DNA of 64,000 bases, from NCBI RefSeq assembly GCF_001422985.1, contig NZ_LMNL01000001.1:720-64719 (forward strand), given 5' to 3'. Position numbers and translations under genes: made by a program. The notes below the pieces were generated by a model. It was not told the origin of the DNA and searched no databases. It was given only the letters and a program-made list of their open reading frames with translations. Positions 7,566-16,987 of this stretch are shown here, piece by piece (position 1 is the first letter of the stretch; each line of letters starts with the position of its first letter). This stretch comes from Methylobacterium sp. Leaf117. Lineage in GTDB: Bacteria; Pseudomonadota; Alphaproteobacteria; Rhizobiales; Beijerinckiaceae.

Positions 7566-9236
7566 TCACGCGGCGCGGATCGACCCGACGAAGTGCGTGA
7601 CCTCGGCGTCGAGGGTGTTCGAACGGCGGGCGAGTTCGGCCGCCGAGGCAAGGACCTGGGCGGCCCCGGCTCCGACCTCCACCGCCGCGCCCTGGACCTC
7701 CGCCATGGTCTGGGTCACGTCCTGGGTGCCCCGCGCGGCGTCGCTGACGCTGCGGGCGATCTCCTGGGTGGCGACCTGCTGCTCCTCCACCGCTGCCGCG
7801 ACGCCGACCGCGATGCTGTGCACGCTGCCGATGGTGGTGCCGATCTCGCGGATCGCCTCCACGGTTTCGCGGGTGGCGGCCTGGATCATGGTGATCTGGG
7901 CGGTGATCTCGTCGGTGGCCTTGGCGGTCTGAGCCGCCAGTGTCTTCACCTCGGAGGCGACCACGGCGAAGCCACGGCCCGACTCGCCCGCGCGGGCGGC
8001 CTCGATGGTGGCGTTCAGCGCCAGCAGATTGGTCTGGCCGGCAATGCTGGAGATCAGCGCCACCACGTCGCCGATGCGGGCGGCGCCCTGGGCCAGGGCC
8101 TCGACCCGGGTGTTGGTCAGACGAGTGCTCTCGACGGCGTTGGCCGCGGCGGCGGAGGTCTGGCTCACCTGATGGCCGATCTCGTTGGCGGTGGCGGCCA
8201 GTTCCTCGGTAGCGGCGGCGACCGCCTGAACGTTCTGCGCGGTGTCCTCGGCGGCCTGCATCACCGCCGCCGACTGGCGGTTGGTGCGCTCGGCATTGGC
8301 CGACATGGCCCGGGCGGTCTCCTCCATCTCGGCGGCGGCGTTCGAGAGGTTGCCCACCAGGGCGCCGACGCTGCCCTGGAACCGGTCGGCGAGTTCGCTG
8401 CGCTCGGCGCGGCGGCGGGTGGAGGCGAGGCCGGCCGCTTCGTCCCGGGTCTGGCGCAGGGCCTCGGCCTCGCGCATCGAGTGGGCGAAGACCTGCATGC
8501 TCGACCAGATCGCGCCGATCTCGTCCCGGCTCGGCTTGACCGACGGCAGATCGAGGTCGCCCCCGGACAGGCGCCGGATCGCCGCCGTGACGCTGGCGAG
8601 CGGCGCTGCGATCTGGCGATGTCCGATCAGGCCGCCGAGCACGAGGCTCGCCAGGGTGCCGCCGATGGCCAGCGCGAACAGGAGGGTCAGGCGGTTGGCG
8701 TAGAGGGCGTCGGTGGCGGCGTCGATGGCCGTGACCTGCGCCTGGCCGCTCGCCACCAGCACGTCGATCGAATCCTGGAAGGCCTGCCGGTTGGCCCGGT
8801 TGGCCTCGTTGAAGCCCTGCTCGGCCGCAGCCGCAGGGGCGACCTCGGTGCCGAGGCGGGCGATCTCCTGGCGCAGGGTCGTGAAGGTGGCGGCGCCCTG
8901 GACGACGCGCTCGAACTGCGCCCGCTCCTCCGCCGGAATGCGGCCGCCCCACTCGGTGAGCAGGCGGTTCATGGCCGTCAGATTCTGGCGCAGCCGATCG
9001 GCGTATTTCCGTGCATCGGCCGTATCCTTGGCGGCGTAGACGCCCCGGGATTCGAGAACGACGTTGGTGACGAGGCGGTTGACGTTCGCGGCGTCAAGGG
9101 CGCGGCGGGCCGCCATCCGGGACGCCTCCATCGACCCGTTGAAGGCCGAGAGGGTGCTGATCCCGATCCCGGCGACCAGCAGGGTGATCGCCCCGCAAGA
9201 GAGAACGAACAACAGAATCTTCGTCTTGATCGTCAT
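7566..9236 (-). CDS. Methyl-accepting chemotaxis protein
   Basis: 556 residues from ATG 9236-9234 ([10 protein letters not shown]). TM1 spans about 8-30, then a helical periplasmic domain of about 150 residues of the four-helix-bundle type, TM2 around [20 protein letters not shown], a HAMP domain, and a long coiled-coil signalling domain. The conserved hairpin tip is present ([20 protein letters not shown]). The periplasmic ligand is unknown, and no C-terminal CheR/CheB tether pentapeptide is seen. A longer frame could start at GTG 9263 (adding MQGWGRFLK). The ATG is preferred because it begins the membrane-targeting segment, though its SD is weak and the start region lies in a large hairpin. 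Its position between hslV and hslU is unusual. Confidence 0.93.
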   Translation of the reverse strand: MTIKTKILLFVLSCGAITLLVAGIGISTLSAFNGSMEASRMAARRALDAANVNRLVTNVVLESRGVYAAKDTADARKYADRLRQNLTAMNRLLTEWGGRIPAEERAQFERVVQGAATFTTLRQEIARLGTEVAPAAAAEQGFNEANRANRQAFQDSIDVLVASGQAQVTAIDAATDALYANRLTLLFALAIGGTLASLVLGGLIGHRQIAAPLASVTAAIRRLSGGDLDLPSVKPSRDEIGAIWSSMQVFAHSMREAEALRQTRDEAAGLASTRRRAERSELADRFQGSVGALVGNLSNAAAEMEETARAMSANAERTNRQSAAVMQAAEDTAQNVQAVAAATEELAATANEIGHQVSQTSAAAANAVESTRLTNTRVEALAQGAARIGDVVALISSIAGQTNLLALNATIEAARAGESGRGFAVVASEVKTLAAQTAKATDEITAQITMIQAATRETVEAIREIGTTIGSVHSIAVGVAAAVEEQQVATQEIARSVSDAARGTQDVTQTMAEVQGAAVEVGAGAAQVLASAAELARRSNTLDAEVTHFVGSIRAA

Positions 9237-9290
9237 TTTCAAGAACCTGCCCCAACCTTGCACCCAAGGTGCTAGGCAGGTTCCTGAAAA
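9236..9290. promoter_or_regulatory. Large stem-loop abutting the chemoreceptor start codon and following hslV
   Basis: Outer arms TTTTCAAGAACCTGCC (9236-9251) and GGCAGGTTCCTGAAAA (9275-9290) pair over 16 positions with one mismatch. An inner hairpin ACCTTG (9255-9260) / CAAGGT (9265-9270) fills the loop. On the minus strand it lies 24 bases past the hslV stop and its 3' arm ends at the A of the chemoreceptor ATG. It may be the hslV terminator, a structure that hides the chemoreceptor start, or both. Confidence 0.75.
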
Positions 9291-9314
9291 CTTCCGTTAA
9301 CGTGTGGCGCTTGG

Positions 9315-9881
9315 TTAGTTTTCAGACGTTTCCAGCGTCTCGATCACGAGACTCCCATTGGTATAGACACAGATTTCAGCCGCGATCCGCATGGCGCGGC
9401 GCACAATTTCTTCGGCGTCGTGGCTGCTGTCTTCGAGCGCGCGCGCGGCGGACAGGGCGTAATTGCCACCCGAGCCGATCGCCATGACACCGCTCTCCGG
9501 CTCCAGCACGTCGCCGGCGCCCGAGAGCAGCAGGCTGACCTCCTTGTCGGCGACCAGCATCATGGCCTCGAGGCGGCGCAGGTAGCGGTCGGTGCGCCAG
9601 TCCTTGGTCAGCTCGACGCAGGCCCGGGTGAGCTGGCCGGGATATTGTTCCAGCTTGGCCTCCAGCCGCTCGAACAGGGTGAAGGCGTCGGCGGTCGCGC
9701 CCGCGAAGCCACCGATCACCGCGCCCTTGGCCAGCCGCCGGACCTTGCGGGCGTTGCCCTTGACGATGGTCTGGCCGAGGCTGACCTGCCCGTCGCCGCC
9801 GATCACCACCCGGCCGCCCTTGCGGACCATGAGGATCGTGGTGGCATGCATCTGCGGCGGGCCGTTCTGATCGTGCGCCAA
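9315..9881 (-). CDS. hslV: HslV, peptidase subunit of the HslVU protease
   Basis: 188 residues. A 13-residue propeptide (ending QMHA) precedes the catalytic N-terminal Thr14 of [29 protein letters not shown] and [11 protein letters not shown] are the expected proteasome-beta-like signatures. Twelve subunits form the proteolytic chamber capped by HslU. The gene follows the helicase with 67 bp between them. A strong hairpin after its stop separates it from the chemoreceptor, so hslV and hslU are probably not on one simple transcript. Confidence 0.97.
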   Translation of the reverse strand: MAHDQNGPPQMHATTILMVRKGGRVVIGGDGQVSLGQTIVKGNARKVRRLAKGAVIGGFAGATADAFTLFERLEAKLEQYPGQLTRACVELTKDWRTDRYLRRLEAMMLVADKEVSLLLSGAGDVLEPESGVMAIGSGGNYALSAARALEDSSHDAEEIVRRAMRIAAEICVYTNGSLVIETLETSEN

Positions 9882-9948
9882 GGCGGGCTCCTGAATTCGG
9901 TTGTGTGGGGAGGCAGGTAGGCGCGCCCGGGCCCGAATGCCACCGGGC

Positions 9949-11070
9949 CTACATCACCACGGTGATGCGCCGCGCCGCCCGGGTCAGCCCGGTATAGAGC
10001 CAGCGCGCCCGGTGCTCGCGGAAGGCGAAGGATTCGTCGAAGAGGACCACGTCGTCCCATTGCGAGCCCTGCGCCTTGTGGACCGTGAGGGCGTAGCCGT
10101 AGGTGAACTCGTCGGTCTCGCGCTTCAGGAAGGCCGGGATCTCCTCCTCGGAGCCCGACATCACGGCCTTGAGGACCTTGATGTCGACCGGGCGGCGCCG
10201 CAGGGCCGGATCGTCCTCCGGCACCACGTCGAGGCGCACCGTGTCGGAGCGTGGCGAGGAACGCTGGGCATGCACCGTCCAGGTCGAGCCGTTGAGCAGG
10301 CCCTTGGTGCGGTCGTTGCGCAGGCAGACCAGCTTTTCGCCCACCGCCGGCATCGGGTCGGTGTGGCCGGCCAGCTCGCGCAGACGGTTGTTGTAGAGCC
10401 GCCGGGTCTTGTTCATGCCCACCAGCACCTGGTCGGCCTGCAACACCACGGCCGGATCGATCGACCGGCGCGAGACGATGCGGCTCTCGCCGTAATCGCC
10501 GAGGCTGAGGCGCCCGCCCTCGCGCACCGTCATGGCCATGCGGACGATCGGGTCGTCGGCGGCCTGCCGGTGGACGTCGGTGAGCATCACGTCGGGCTCG
10601 GCTTCCGTGAAGAAGCCGCCGCCGCGCACCGGTGGCAGCTGGGCCGGGTCGCCGAGCACCAGCACCGGCTTGTCGAAGGACAGGAGGTCGTTGCCGAGGT
10701 CGGAATCCACCATCGAGCACTCGTCGATGATGATGAGTTCGGCCTTCGAGACCGGCCCGGTGCGGTTCAGGGTGAAGGCGGGGCCGCCCTCCTCGGTTTC
10801 CTTGGTGCGATAGATCAGGCTGTGGATCGTCGCCGCGTCGTGGCAGCCCTTCTGGCGCATCACGGAGGCGGCCTTGCCGGTGAAGGCCCCGAACACCACC
10901 GTGCCCTCGACATCGTCGGCGATGCGCCGGGCCAGGGTGGTCTTGCCGGTGCCGGCATAGCCGAACAGGCGAAACACCTGCTGGCCAATCGATTTGCGCC
11001 ACTCCGCGATCGCCTTCAGGGCGGCGTCCTGCTGGGGGGCGAAGCGGGTCGGCAGATCGGTCTCGGCCAT
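9949..11070 (-). CDS. RecD-like SF1 DNA helicase / AAA ATPase
   Basis: 373 residues. Motif [13 protein letters not shown] (36-47), Ia (FGAFTGKAA), Walker B LIIIDE (112-117), motif [15 protein letters not shown] (138-148), and C-terminal motifs V/VI ([21 protein letters not shown]) match the short RecD2/phage Dda-like superfamily 1B helicases. It lacks nuclease or RecBC-type extensions. Such proteins unwind DNA 5' to 3' in replication or repair; the specific role here is unknown. Its ATG overlaps the stop of the SUFU-domain gene by one base (TGATG), the third gene in a tightly coupled hemF-SUFU-helicase run. Confidence 0.9.
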   Translation of the reverse strand: MAETDLPTRFAPQQDAALKAIAEWRKSIGQQVFRLFGYAGTGKTTLARRIADDVEGTVVFGAFTGKAASVMRQKGCHDAATIHSLIYRTKETEEGGPAFTLNRTGPVSKAELIIIDECSMVDSDLGNDLLSFDKPVLVLGDPAQLPPVRGGGFFTEAEPDVMLTDVHRQAADDPIVRMAMTVREGGRLSLGDYGESRIVSRRSIDPAVVLQADQVLVGMNKTRRLYNNRLRELAGHTDPMPAVGEKLVCLRNDRTKGLLNGSTWTVHAQRSSPRSDTVRLDVVPEDDPALRRRPVDIKVLKAVMSGSEEEIPAFLKRETDEFTYGYALTVHKAQGSQWDDVVLFDESFAFREHRARWLYTGLTRAARRITVVM

Positions 11071-11657
11071 CAGAACACCGAGGCCCGGCCAAGGTCGAAC
11101 AGATCGGTGCCGCGTCCGTCGAACACGTCCTCCAGGGCATCGCCGCCGGATTCCTGCGCGAAGGCGTACTCGGCTTCCGAGATCGGTACCGCCTGGAGAA
11201 AGGCGAGGGCCGTGTCGAACGCGGGAGGCGCCTGCAGTCGGGCCTCGAACGCCACCGGCGGCACGAACAGCACATGCGCGAGGGGGGTCGACAGGCCGGT
11301 GCCCGCGAGGACGCCCGGGAAGACGATGCCGGGGGCGAGGAACCAGCGCCCGTTGATCACCTGGAAGGCGCAGGCCGCCAGGATGCGCGCGAAATCCGGG
11401 TCGGTGCCGACGCCGAGGATCTCGCAGCGCCCGGGAAACTCCGCGCCGTCCTGGTAGAGCGGGTGATTGGCCAGGGTCACCGTCGCGCCGGCGGTGAGGC
11501 CGGGGCGGGGCGCCTCGCGGCAGATCAGGATGTCGACGTGGCTGCGCCCGGCCTCGTCGGCGTGGCGGGCGACGGAGGGGCGCCCCCCGAAGGCCCCAGC
11601 CAGCATCCGGGCCACGGCGCGGTTGGTCTCCGTGATGTCCGCCGGAGGGGCGCTCAC
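11070..11657 (-). CDS. Suppressor-of-fused (SUFU) domain protein
   Basis: 195 residues from GTG 11657-11655, which overlaps the hemF stop (GTGA). The start is chosen by that overlap, since no in-frame ATG begins the conserved part. The core reads [20 protein letters not shown], then GCEILGVG-like and [15 protein letters not shown] segments ending in [18 protein letters not shown]. This matches bacterial SUFU-family proteins (PF05076-like), found as possible immunity or protein-binding modules. There is no catalytic motif or signal peptide. It is flanked by overlaps on both sides (hemF upstream, helicase downstream). The domain call is by pattern recognition and should be tested with a profile search. 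Confidence 0.75.
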   Translation of the reverse strand: MSAPPADITETNRAVARMLAGAFGGRPSVARHADEAGRSHVDILICREAPRPGLTAGATVTLANHPLYQDGAEFPGRCEILGVGTDPDFARILAACAFQVINGRWFLAPGIVFPGVLAGTGLSTPLAHVLFVPPVAFEARLQAPPAFDTALAFLQAVPISEAEYAFAQESGGDALEDVFDGRGTDLFDLGRASVF

Positions 11658-12580
11658 GGCCAGCGCACCGTCGGGGGCAGCGACGACAGGATCGAGGCGA
11701 CGTTGCCGCCGGTCTTCAGGCCGAAGATCGTACCGCGGTCGTAGAGCAGGTTGAACTCGACGTAGCGCCCGCGTCGGACCTGCTGCTCCAGCCGGTCCTG
11801 CTCGGTCCAGGGCGTCCCCATATTGGCGCGCACGATGGCCGGGTAGGCCTTCAGGAAGGCGCCGCCGACGTCGCGGGTGAAGGCGAGATCGGCCTGGGGG
11901 TCGCCGGTCCAGTGGTAATCGTAGAAGATGCCGCCGATGCCCCGCGGCTCGTTGCGGTGCTTGAGGTGGAAGTACTCCTCGCACCAGGCCTTGTAGCGGG
12001 CGTAGTCGGCGGCGGGCGCATGCGCGTCGCAGGCTTCCTTCATGGCCGCGTGGAAGGTGACCGAATCGGGATCGTCCTGTGTCCGTCGCCGATCGAGCAC
12101 CGGGGTCAGGTCGGCGCCGCCGCCGAACCACGTCTTGGTGGTCACCACGAAGCGGGTGTTCATGTGCACGGTCGGAACGTTCGGGTTCCACGGATGCGCG
12201 ATCAGCGAGATGCCGGTGGCGAAGAAGCGCGGGTCCTCGGCCGCGCCCGGCATCTGGGCACGGAACTCCGGAGCGAACTCCCCGTGCACGGCCGAGACGT
12301 GGACGCCGGCCTTCTCGAACACGCGGCCCTTGATCATCGCCATGGTGCCGCCGCCACCCGGCGCGCCGGTGTGGTCGGTGCGCTGCCAGGGGGTCTTCTC
12401 GAAGCGTCCCGGCGCGGTCGGGGCATCGGGATGAAACGGCCCGGTCGCCTCGGCTTCGATCGCCTCGAGCGCGGTCACGATCCGGTCGCGCAGGGTGGTG
12501 AACCAGGCCGTCGCCGCGCCCTTGAGGGCGTCGCGCTCAGCCTCGGGCAGGGGCGGGACGTTGGAATCTGGCATCGACAT
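11654..12580 (-). CDS. hemF: Oxygen-dependent coproporphyrinogen III oxidase
   Basis: 308 residues from ATG 12580; a second Met three codons in is also possible. It shows hallmark HemF stretches: [57 protein letters not shown] and [16 protein letters not shown]. The enzyme performs the two oxidative decarboxylations giving protoporphyrinogen IX in heme (and, in phototrophs, bacteriochlorophyll) synthesis, as a soluble homodimer using O2. The stop overlaps the start of the SUFU-domain gene by 4 bases, so a heme enzyme is translationally linked to that gene and the helicase. Confidence 0.97.
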   Translation of the reverse strand: MSMPDSNVPPLPEAERDALKGAATAWFTTLRDRIVTALEAIEAEATGPFHPDAPTAPGRFEKTPWQRTDHTGAPGGGGTMAMIKGRVFEKAGVHVSAVHGEFAPEFRAQMPGAAEDPRFFATGISLIAHPWNPNVPTVHMNTRFVVTTKTWFGGGADLTPVLDRRRTQDDPDSVTFHAAMKEACDAHAPAADYARYKAWCEEYFHLKHRNEPRGIGGIFYDYHWTGDPQADLAFTRDVGGAFLKAYPAIVRANMGTPWTEQDRLEQQVRRGRYVEFNLLYDRGTIFGLKTGGNVASILSSLPPTVRWP

Positions 12581-12630
12581 GCGGGGGATGTCCCATCCCG
12601 CCGCCCGCCCGTCAATTCGCCAGATCGCCA

Positions 12631-12900
12631 TCAATCCTTGACGGACATCAGCAGCCGCTCCGTCTTGGCGTCTTCGATGCGGTTGACCATGCGCCGGCCC
12701 TCGTGGACGTCGCGGAGGGTCTTGGTGGCGGTGATGCAGGACTGCACCAGCATGATCGTGCCCATGGCGAGGTAGCCCTTGATCCAGATGTCGATGGGCA
12801 TGAACAGGATGCCGAGGCTCACCATCGCGGCGGAGCCGATGAACGACGCGTAGGTGAAGGCAACCCAGGCGCCGGAATGCTGCGTGGTCTCGTTGGTCAT
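12631..12900 (-). CDS. YiaA/YiaB-type two-helix inner membrane protein
   Basis: 89 residues with two membrane helices, about 11-33 ([20 protein letters not shown]) and 41-59 ([19 protein letters not shown]). The characteristic IDIWIKGY loop and a charged C-terminal tail ([20 protein letters not shown]) are present. The YiaAB domain has no established activity. It precedes hemF by 50 bp, and the PspA-like gene lies upstream on the same strand. Pairing of YiaAB with PspA-like proteins suggests membrane-stress work, which is inference. Confidence 0.85.
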   Translation of the reverse strand: MTNETTQHSGAWVAFTYASFIGSAAMVSLGILFMPIDIWIKGYLAMGTIMLVQSCITATKTLRDVHEGRRMVNRIEDAKTERLLMSVKD

Positions 12901-13012
12901 GATGATGTTCCTTGGAGAGGGTGTCGTTTCGGGGAGCGGGAAAAGCGGATTTCGGGTTGGGTACGACGAAGGTCGCCGCGCTTCCTATTTCTTGCTGTGC
13001 CGGGCGATTCTC

Positions 13013-13056
13013 GCGGTGCCGGATGTTTTTGCGGTGCCGGAGGTTTTTGCGGTGCC
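13013..13056. repeat. 18-bp direct repeats, about 2.5 units, in the pspA-like/yiaA gap
   Basis: GCGGTGCCGGATGTTTTT at 13013-13030 and GCGGTGCCGGAGGTTTTT at 13031-13048 differ by one base. A third partial unit, GCGGTGCC, follows at 13049. A weaker copy precedes at about 12994. No convincing gene uses this stretch. Confidence 0.75.
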
Positions 13057-13099
13057 GAGCGACCGCAGCAGACGTTTGGGGGCGTCGACCATCCCGGCA

Positions 13100-13168
13100 C
13101 GCTTTGTCGTTCGGGAACCGCGCTGCGGAGCCCGAGATCGAGAAACACGGGTGGTGCCAGACAAAGCG
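13100..13168 (-). repeat. Diverged copy (D) of the dispersed palindromic intergenic repeat
   Basis: Arms CGCTTTGTC (13100-13108) and GACAAAGCG (13160-13168). Read on the minus strand, the interior (CACCCGTGTTTCT, then CGGGCTCCG and GCGCGG) aligns with the elements at 49898-50013 and 53397-53480. The outer arms have drifted but compensate each other, so the stem is kept. Confidence 0.6.
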
Positions 13169-13181
13169 CTGTCGGAGGACG

Positions 13182-13871
13182 TCAGCCCGCGTGGGCTCGG
13201 GCCGCCTCGGCCCTCGAGCGCAGGCGGTCGAGGATCGCCGACGAGCTCGGGCGGGTGCTCGGGCCAAAGCCCGCGCGCTCCATCCGTGCGGCCATGTCGA
13301 TCCCGGGCTCGACCGCGCGTAAGGCCGCCTCGGTGTCCTCGGCCTCCGCCTGGAGGGTGCGCAGGCGCGCCAGCGTCGCCTCCGCTTCGGTCAGTGTGGC
13401 GCGGTCCTGCGGCGCGGAGGCGACCCGCAGGCGCCGGGCGGTCTCGGCCGCGGCGGCGAGGCGCCGGCCTCGTTCCAACTCCGCCTGCCGCCGCGTGGCG
13501 TCGGCCACCACGGCGCGGATGCGGGCCATTTCGACGGCGAACCGGGTCCGGGCTGCGCGGATGGCGTCGCGCTCCGATTCGAGTTCGGCGATCGCCTCGG
13601 CGGCTTCCCCCGCGAGGTCGTCGCGTCCCGCATGGAGCGCCGCCACCGCGCGGGTTTCCAGGTCGGCGGCGCGGGTCTCGACCGCGACGAGGCGACGTTC
13701 CTCGGCCCGATCCCCGGCCATCGAGGCCGCCAGGGCCTGCCGGCTGCGTTCCAGGGCCGCCCGGGTCTCACGGATCTGCTGGTCCAGGATCAGGAGGGCG
13801 TTGCGGTCGAAGAGGTCCTCTTCGGCCTTGGCGGCGGCGCCGCGGGCGAGGGTGCGAAACAGTCTGAGCAT
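13182..13871 (-). CDS. PspA/IM30-family-like coiled-coil protein
   Basis: 229 residues, almost entirely helical. It starts with [20 protein letters not shown], the N-terminal amphipathic helix pattern of PspA/IM30. Continuous Ala/Arg/Glu-rich heptads follow ([20 protein letters not shown] and similar). PspA proteins bind stressed inner membranes and oligomerise. The Ala/Arg richness reflects the high GC, and similarity to canonical PspA is modest, so other coiled-coil families are possible. The YiaA-type membrane gene lies downstream on the same strand beyond a 281-bp repeat-bearing gap. Confidence 0.7.
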   Translation of the reverse strand: MLRLFRTLARGAAAKAEEDLFDRNALLILDQQIRETRAALERSRQALAASMAGDRAEERRLVAVETRAADLETRAVAALHAGRDDLAGEAAEAIAELESERDAIRAARTRFAVEMARIRAVVADATRRQAELERGRRLAAAAETARRLRVASAPQDRATLTEAEATLARLRTLQAEAEDTEAALRAVEPGIDMAARMERAGFGPSTRPSSSAILDRLRSRAEAARAHAG

Positions 13872-13955
13872 GATGGCCTCCGGGTGCGGGGACGCTGTCC
13901 ACCACCCGGATGTCGCACGGTTTGAACAGCGTTCAAGTGCGATATTGCACGCCGT

Positions 13956-14423
13956 TCAATATGCCGTCGGAAAGCCGCCGGTCTGGCGCAGGGCCTCCCC
14001 GAGGATCATGGCGGCGCACACCGCGACGTTGAGCGAGCGCAGGTCCGGACGGATCGGCACCACGACCCGTGCGTCGGCGGCCGCGTGGACCGCATCGGGC
14101 ACCCCCGCCGATTCCCGGCCCATCAGCAGGCAGTCGCCGGGCCGGTAGGCGAAGTCGGTATAGGGCAGGGCCCCCTGGGTCGTGGCGAGAACGAGCCGGA
14201 TGTTCTCGGCCCGGCGCCAATCCGAAAACGCCTGCCACGAGCGGTGGCGGGTCACCGCCACGTGGTCGAGGTAGTCCAGCCCCGAGCGGCGCAGGTGCCG
14301 ATCGGAGACGTCGAAGCCGGCCGGCTCGATGATCTCGACGGCGGCCCCGAGGCAGGCGGCCATGCGCAGGAGGGTGCCGGTGTTCTGCGGGATGTCGGGT
14401 TGGTACAGGGCGAGGCGGAGCAT
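13956..14423 (-). CDS. trmL: tRNA (cytidine/uridine-2'-O-)-methyltransferase TrmL (SPOUT family)
   Basis: 155 residues from ATG 14423 (MLRLALYQPDIPQNTG). The upstream in-frame extension is unconserved. SPOUT motifs are present: NTGTLLRMAACLGA, LLMGRESAGVPD and IPIRPDLRSLNVAVCAAMIL in near-identical form (VVPIRPDLRSLNVAV). The enzyme methylates the wobble nucleotide 34 of tRNA-Leu isoacceptors using SAM and forms a knotted homodimer. It is divergent from the ABC exporter across about 100 bp. Confidence 0.93.
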   Translation of the reverse strand: MLRLALYQPDIPQNTGTLLRMAACLGAAVEIIEPAGFDVSDRHLRRSGLDYLDHVAVTRHRSWQAFSDWRRAENIRLVLATTQGALPYTDFAYRPGDCLLMGRESAGVPDAVHAAADARVVVPIRPDLRSLNVAVCAAMILGEALRQTGGFPTAY

Positions 14424-14527
14424 GGTGGCGGACACATCGAGCGGATTGGGCCGTGCGGCATCGCCCCCCGGTTGGCAGGCGGTCAAGACGGCTTAGCTAA
14501 GGAGCGCTGCAACGACCGGATGATCTC

Positions 14528-16399
14528 ATGTTCCTCGATTGGCTCGAACGCCGAATCGACACCTTCGCGCCGTTCGACGACGGGCGCATGCCGCCGAAGA
14601 CGGTGATGGGCTTCGCCGGGTTCTACCTGCGCCCGGTCCGGTCGGCGCTGATCGTCCTATTCGTGGTGGCGATCGTGGCCGGGACCGTCGAGGCCTCGCT
14701 CTACATCTTGATGGGCTGGTTCATCGACCTCCTGAACAAGGCGGATCGCGCCACCCTCTGGCAGGAGCACGGCACTGCTCTGATGCTGGCGGCCGGTCTT
14801 CTGATCGTGGTCCGGCCGATCACCATCTGGCTGCACGAGATCCTGTCGAACCAGCTTCTGGTGCCGCAATCCACCAACCAGATTCGCTGGCGCACCCACC
14901 TCTACACCCTCGGGCACTCGCTCTCGTATTTCCAGGCGGATTTCGCCGGGCGCCTCGCCAACCGAGTGGTGCAGGTCGGACCGGCGGTCCGCGAACTCGC
15001 CGTCGTGTTCATCGACACGCTGCTCTACGTGGCGATCTACGCTGTCACGGCGGTCGGCCTGTTCGGCTCGATCTCCCTGTGGCTCGCGCTCCCGGTGGTG
15101 GTGTGGATCGCCGCCTACGCCCTGCTGACCCGCTGGTTCGTGCCCCGCGCCCGCGCCCGATCGCTGGTCACCGCCGACACCCGCTCGGCCCTGATCGGGC
15201 GCATCGTCGACAGCTACACCAACATCCTGACGGTCAAGCTCTTCGCCCGCGATCGCGAGGAGCGGGCGGCGGTGCGCGACGCCGTCGACATCCACACCAA
15301 GGCCTACCTGCACCAGTTCCGGTTGGTGAGCAGCACCACGACCCTGCTCGGCCTCCTCAACAGCCTGTTGATCCTGTCGACGGCCGCCGTCTGCGTGGTC
15401 CTGTGGCAGCGCGGCGGCATGACCACCGGCGAGGCCTCGGCCGGCCTCGCCCTGGTGCTGCGCCTGATGGCGATGTCGGGCTGGGTCATGCAGACCGTGC
15501 GCGGCATCTTCGAGAATGTCGGCGTGATCCAGGAGAGCATGCAGACCATCGCGCGTCCGCACGCCATCACCGACCGGCCCGATGCCGGGACCCTGGCGGT
15601 CGCCGGCGGCGATATCCGCTTCGACAAGGTCGGCTTCCACTACGGCCGCGACGATGCCTCGATCATCGAGAACCTGAACCTGCATATCCGGGCGGGCGAG
15701 AAGGTCGGGCTCGTCGGCGTCAGCGGCGCCGGCAAGACCACCATCACCTCCCTGCTCCTGCGCCTGCACGACCTGGAGAGCGGCCGCATCCTGGTGGACG
15801 GGCAGGACATCGCAGGCGTCACGCAAGCCTCTCTGCGCAGCGCCATCGCGATGGTGACCCAGGATACATCGCTGCTGCACCGCTCCATCCGCGACAATAT
15901 CGCGTATGGCCGCCCCGATGCCACGATGGCGGAGGTGGAGCGCGCCGCGCGGCTGGCCCAGGCCGACGGCTTCATCCGCGACCTCGTCGATCACAAGGGT
16001 CGCACCGGCTACGACGCCCAGGTTGGAGAGCGTGGCGTCAAGCTCTCGGGCGGCCAGCGTCAGCGCATCGCCATCGCCCGGGTGATCCTGAAGGACGCCC
16101 CGATCCTGATTCTCGACGAGGCGACCTCCGCCCTCGACTCGCAGGTGGAGGCGGCGATTCAGGAAAGCCTCGACACCCTGATGCAGGGCAAGACGGTGCT
16201 GGCCATCGCCCACCGGCTCTCGACCATCGCGGCCCTGGACCGGCTGATCGTCCTCGATGCCGGCCGCATCATCGAGGAAGGCACCCATGCCGAATTGATC
16301 GCCAGCGGCGGTCTCTATGCCCGCCTGTGGGAGCGCCAGTCCGGCGGTTTCCTCGGTGACGGTGCGACGGCTCGGACCTACGAGGCCGCTGCGGAATAG
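14528..16399 (+). CDS. ABC exporter, fused permease and ATPase (ABCB type)
   Basis: 623 residues. The six-helix transmembrane domain spans about 35-330. The nucleotide-binding domain has Walker A GVSGAGKTT (about 397-405), signature LSGGQRQR (about 504-511) and Walker B ILILDEATSALD (about 526-537), followed by the switch His in AIAHRLST. All catalytic residues are intact, so it should work as a homodimer or heterodimer exporting a lipid, peptide or small molecule. The substrate cannot be inferred and no accessory gene is adjacent. It is divergent from trmL. Confidence 0.92.
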   Translation: MFLDWLERRIDTFAPFDDGRMPPKTVMGFAGFYLRPVRSALIVLFVVAIVAGTVEASLYILMGWFIDLLNKADRATLWQEHGTALMLAAGLLIVVRPITIWLHEILSNQLLVPQSTNQIRWRTHLYTLGHSLSYFQADFAGRLANRVVQVGPAVRELAVVFIDTLLYVAIYAVTAVGLFGSISLWLALPVVVWIAAYALLTRWFVPRARARSLVTADTRSALIGRIVDSYTNILTVKLFARDREERAAVRDAVDIHTKAYLHQFRLVSSTTTLLGLLNSLLILSTAAVCVVLWQRGGMTTGEASAGLALVLRLMAMSGWVMQTVRGIFENVGVIQESMQTIARPHAITDRPDAGTLAVAGGDIRFDKVGFHYGRDDASIIENLNLHIRAGEKVGLVGVSGAGKTTITSLLLRLHDLESGRILVDGQDIAGVTQASLRSAIAMVTQDTSLLHRSIRDNIAYGRPDATMAEVERAARLAQADGFIRDLVDHKGRTGYDAQVGERGVKLSGGQRQRIAIARVILKDAPILILDEATSALDSQVEAAIQESLDTLMQGKTVLAIAHRLSTIAALDRLIVLDAGRIIEEGTHAELIASGGLYARLWERQSGGFLGDGATARTYEAAAE

Positions 16400-16721
16400 G
16401 GTTGCGGTTTGGCAGGCGCCCCATTGGAATCAGGTCTCGAGGCCGGCGTGCTGCGTCGCACATCGGTTCAGCCCTGAATGGCGCCGCATTTCGCTTTTCC
16501 GTTCAAGTGGGCGGCATCGGGGCGGAAATAACGCGTGTGCGTGGAGAGGGTTAGCGGAGATATGCTCAGAGGTTAATCAAACGCTGCCTGTTTCATGCCC
16601 ACTCTGCATGGCAGCCCATCCGCATCCTCCCTCGTGCTGCGCTGCGGCAAAGCCTACATTCCGGTCATGGCGACGGGATCACACAGACCCGCCGCATCGA
16701 CACGTTTGGACGTTCTCTCTC
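16400..16721. other. Non-coding gap between the ABC exporter and the DUF1127 gene
   Basis: About 320 bp with no convincing ORF, tRNA or strong hairpin. It presumably holds the exporter 3' end and the promoter of the DUF1127 gene. I see no clear -35/-10 pair or named operator. Confidence 0.5.
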
Positions 16722-16931
16722 ATGGTACACGCAATCCTCACCCATCTCCTGTCCTCCTGGAAGGAGAGCGCATCTGTTCGTCAGATCGCCGATCTCACCG
16801 ACCAGCAATTCGCCGATATCGGCGGTGAGCGCCTCGATAGCCGCCTGCTCGACAAGGCCCGCCGTCATCGGGCGCGCGAGACCGGACACTTCCACAAGTC
16901 GGTGGGTGTGTTCTCCTACCCGACCGCCTAA
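16722..16931 (+). CDS. DUF1127-like small protein
   Basis: 69 residues. The middle section WKESASVRQIADLTDQQFAD followed by IGGERLDS resembles the DUF1127 (YjiS-like) helix pattern, RxLxxLxDxxLxDIGL. DUF1127 proteins are small, basic and often abundant in alphaproteobacteria, with links to stress, phosphate or RNA metabolism but no general function. The SD is poor (pyrimidine-rich leader TTCTCTCTC). The gene precedes the beta-helix protein by 56 bp on the same strand, so it could be the first gene of the polysaccharide region. Confidence 0.55.
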   Translation: MVHAILTHLLSSWKESASVRQIADLTDQQFADIGGERLDSRLLDKARRHRARETGHFHKSVGVFSYPTA

Positions 16932-16987
16932 ACTGCCTCGCTGCCGCATCCTCCCGGTGCGGCAACGGGCAGGGGCGGGGGCGGCGA

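Noticed and set aside
7500..9275. 591-codon plus-strand open frame opposite the chemoreceptor
   Set aside because: Antisense shadow of the MCP gene; Gly/Asp/Arg-rich with no recognisable fold.
14657..16288. 543-codon minus-strand open frame inside the ABC exporter
   Set aside because: Antisense shadow; the plus strand has full ABC motifs.
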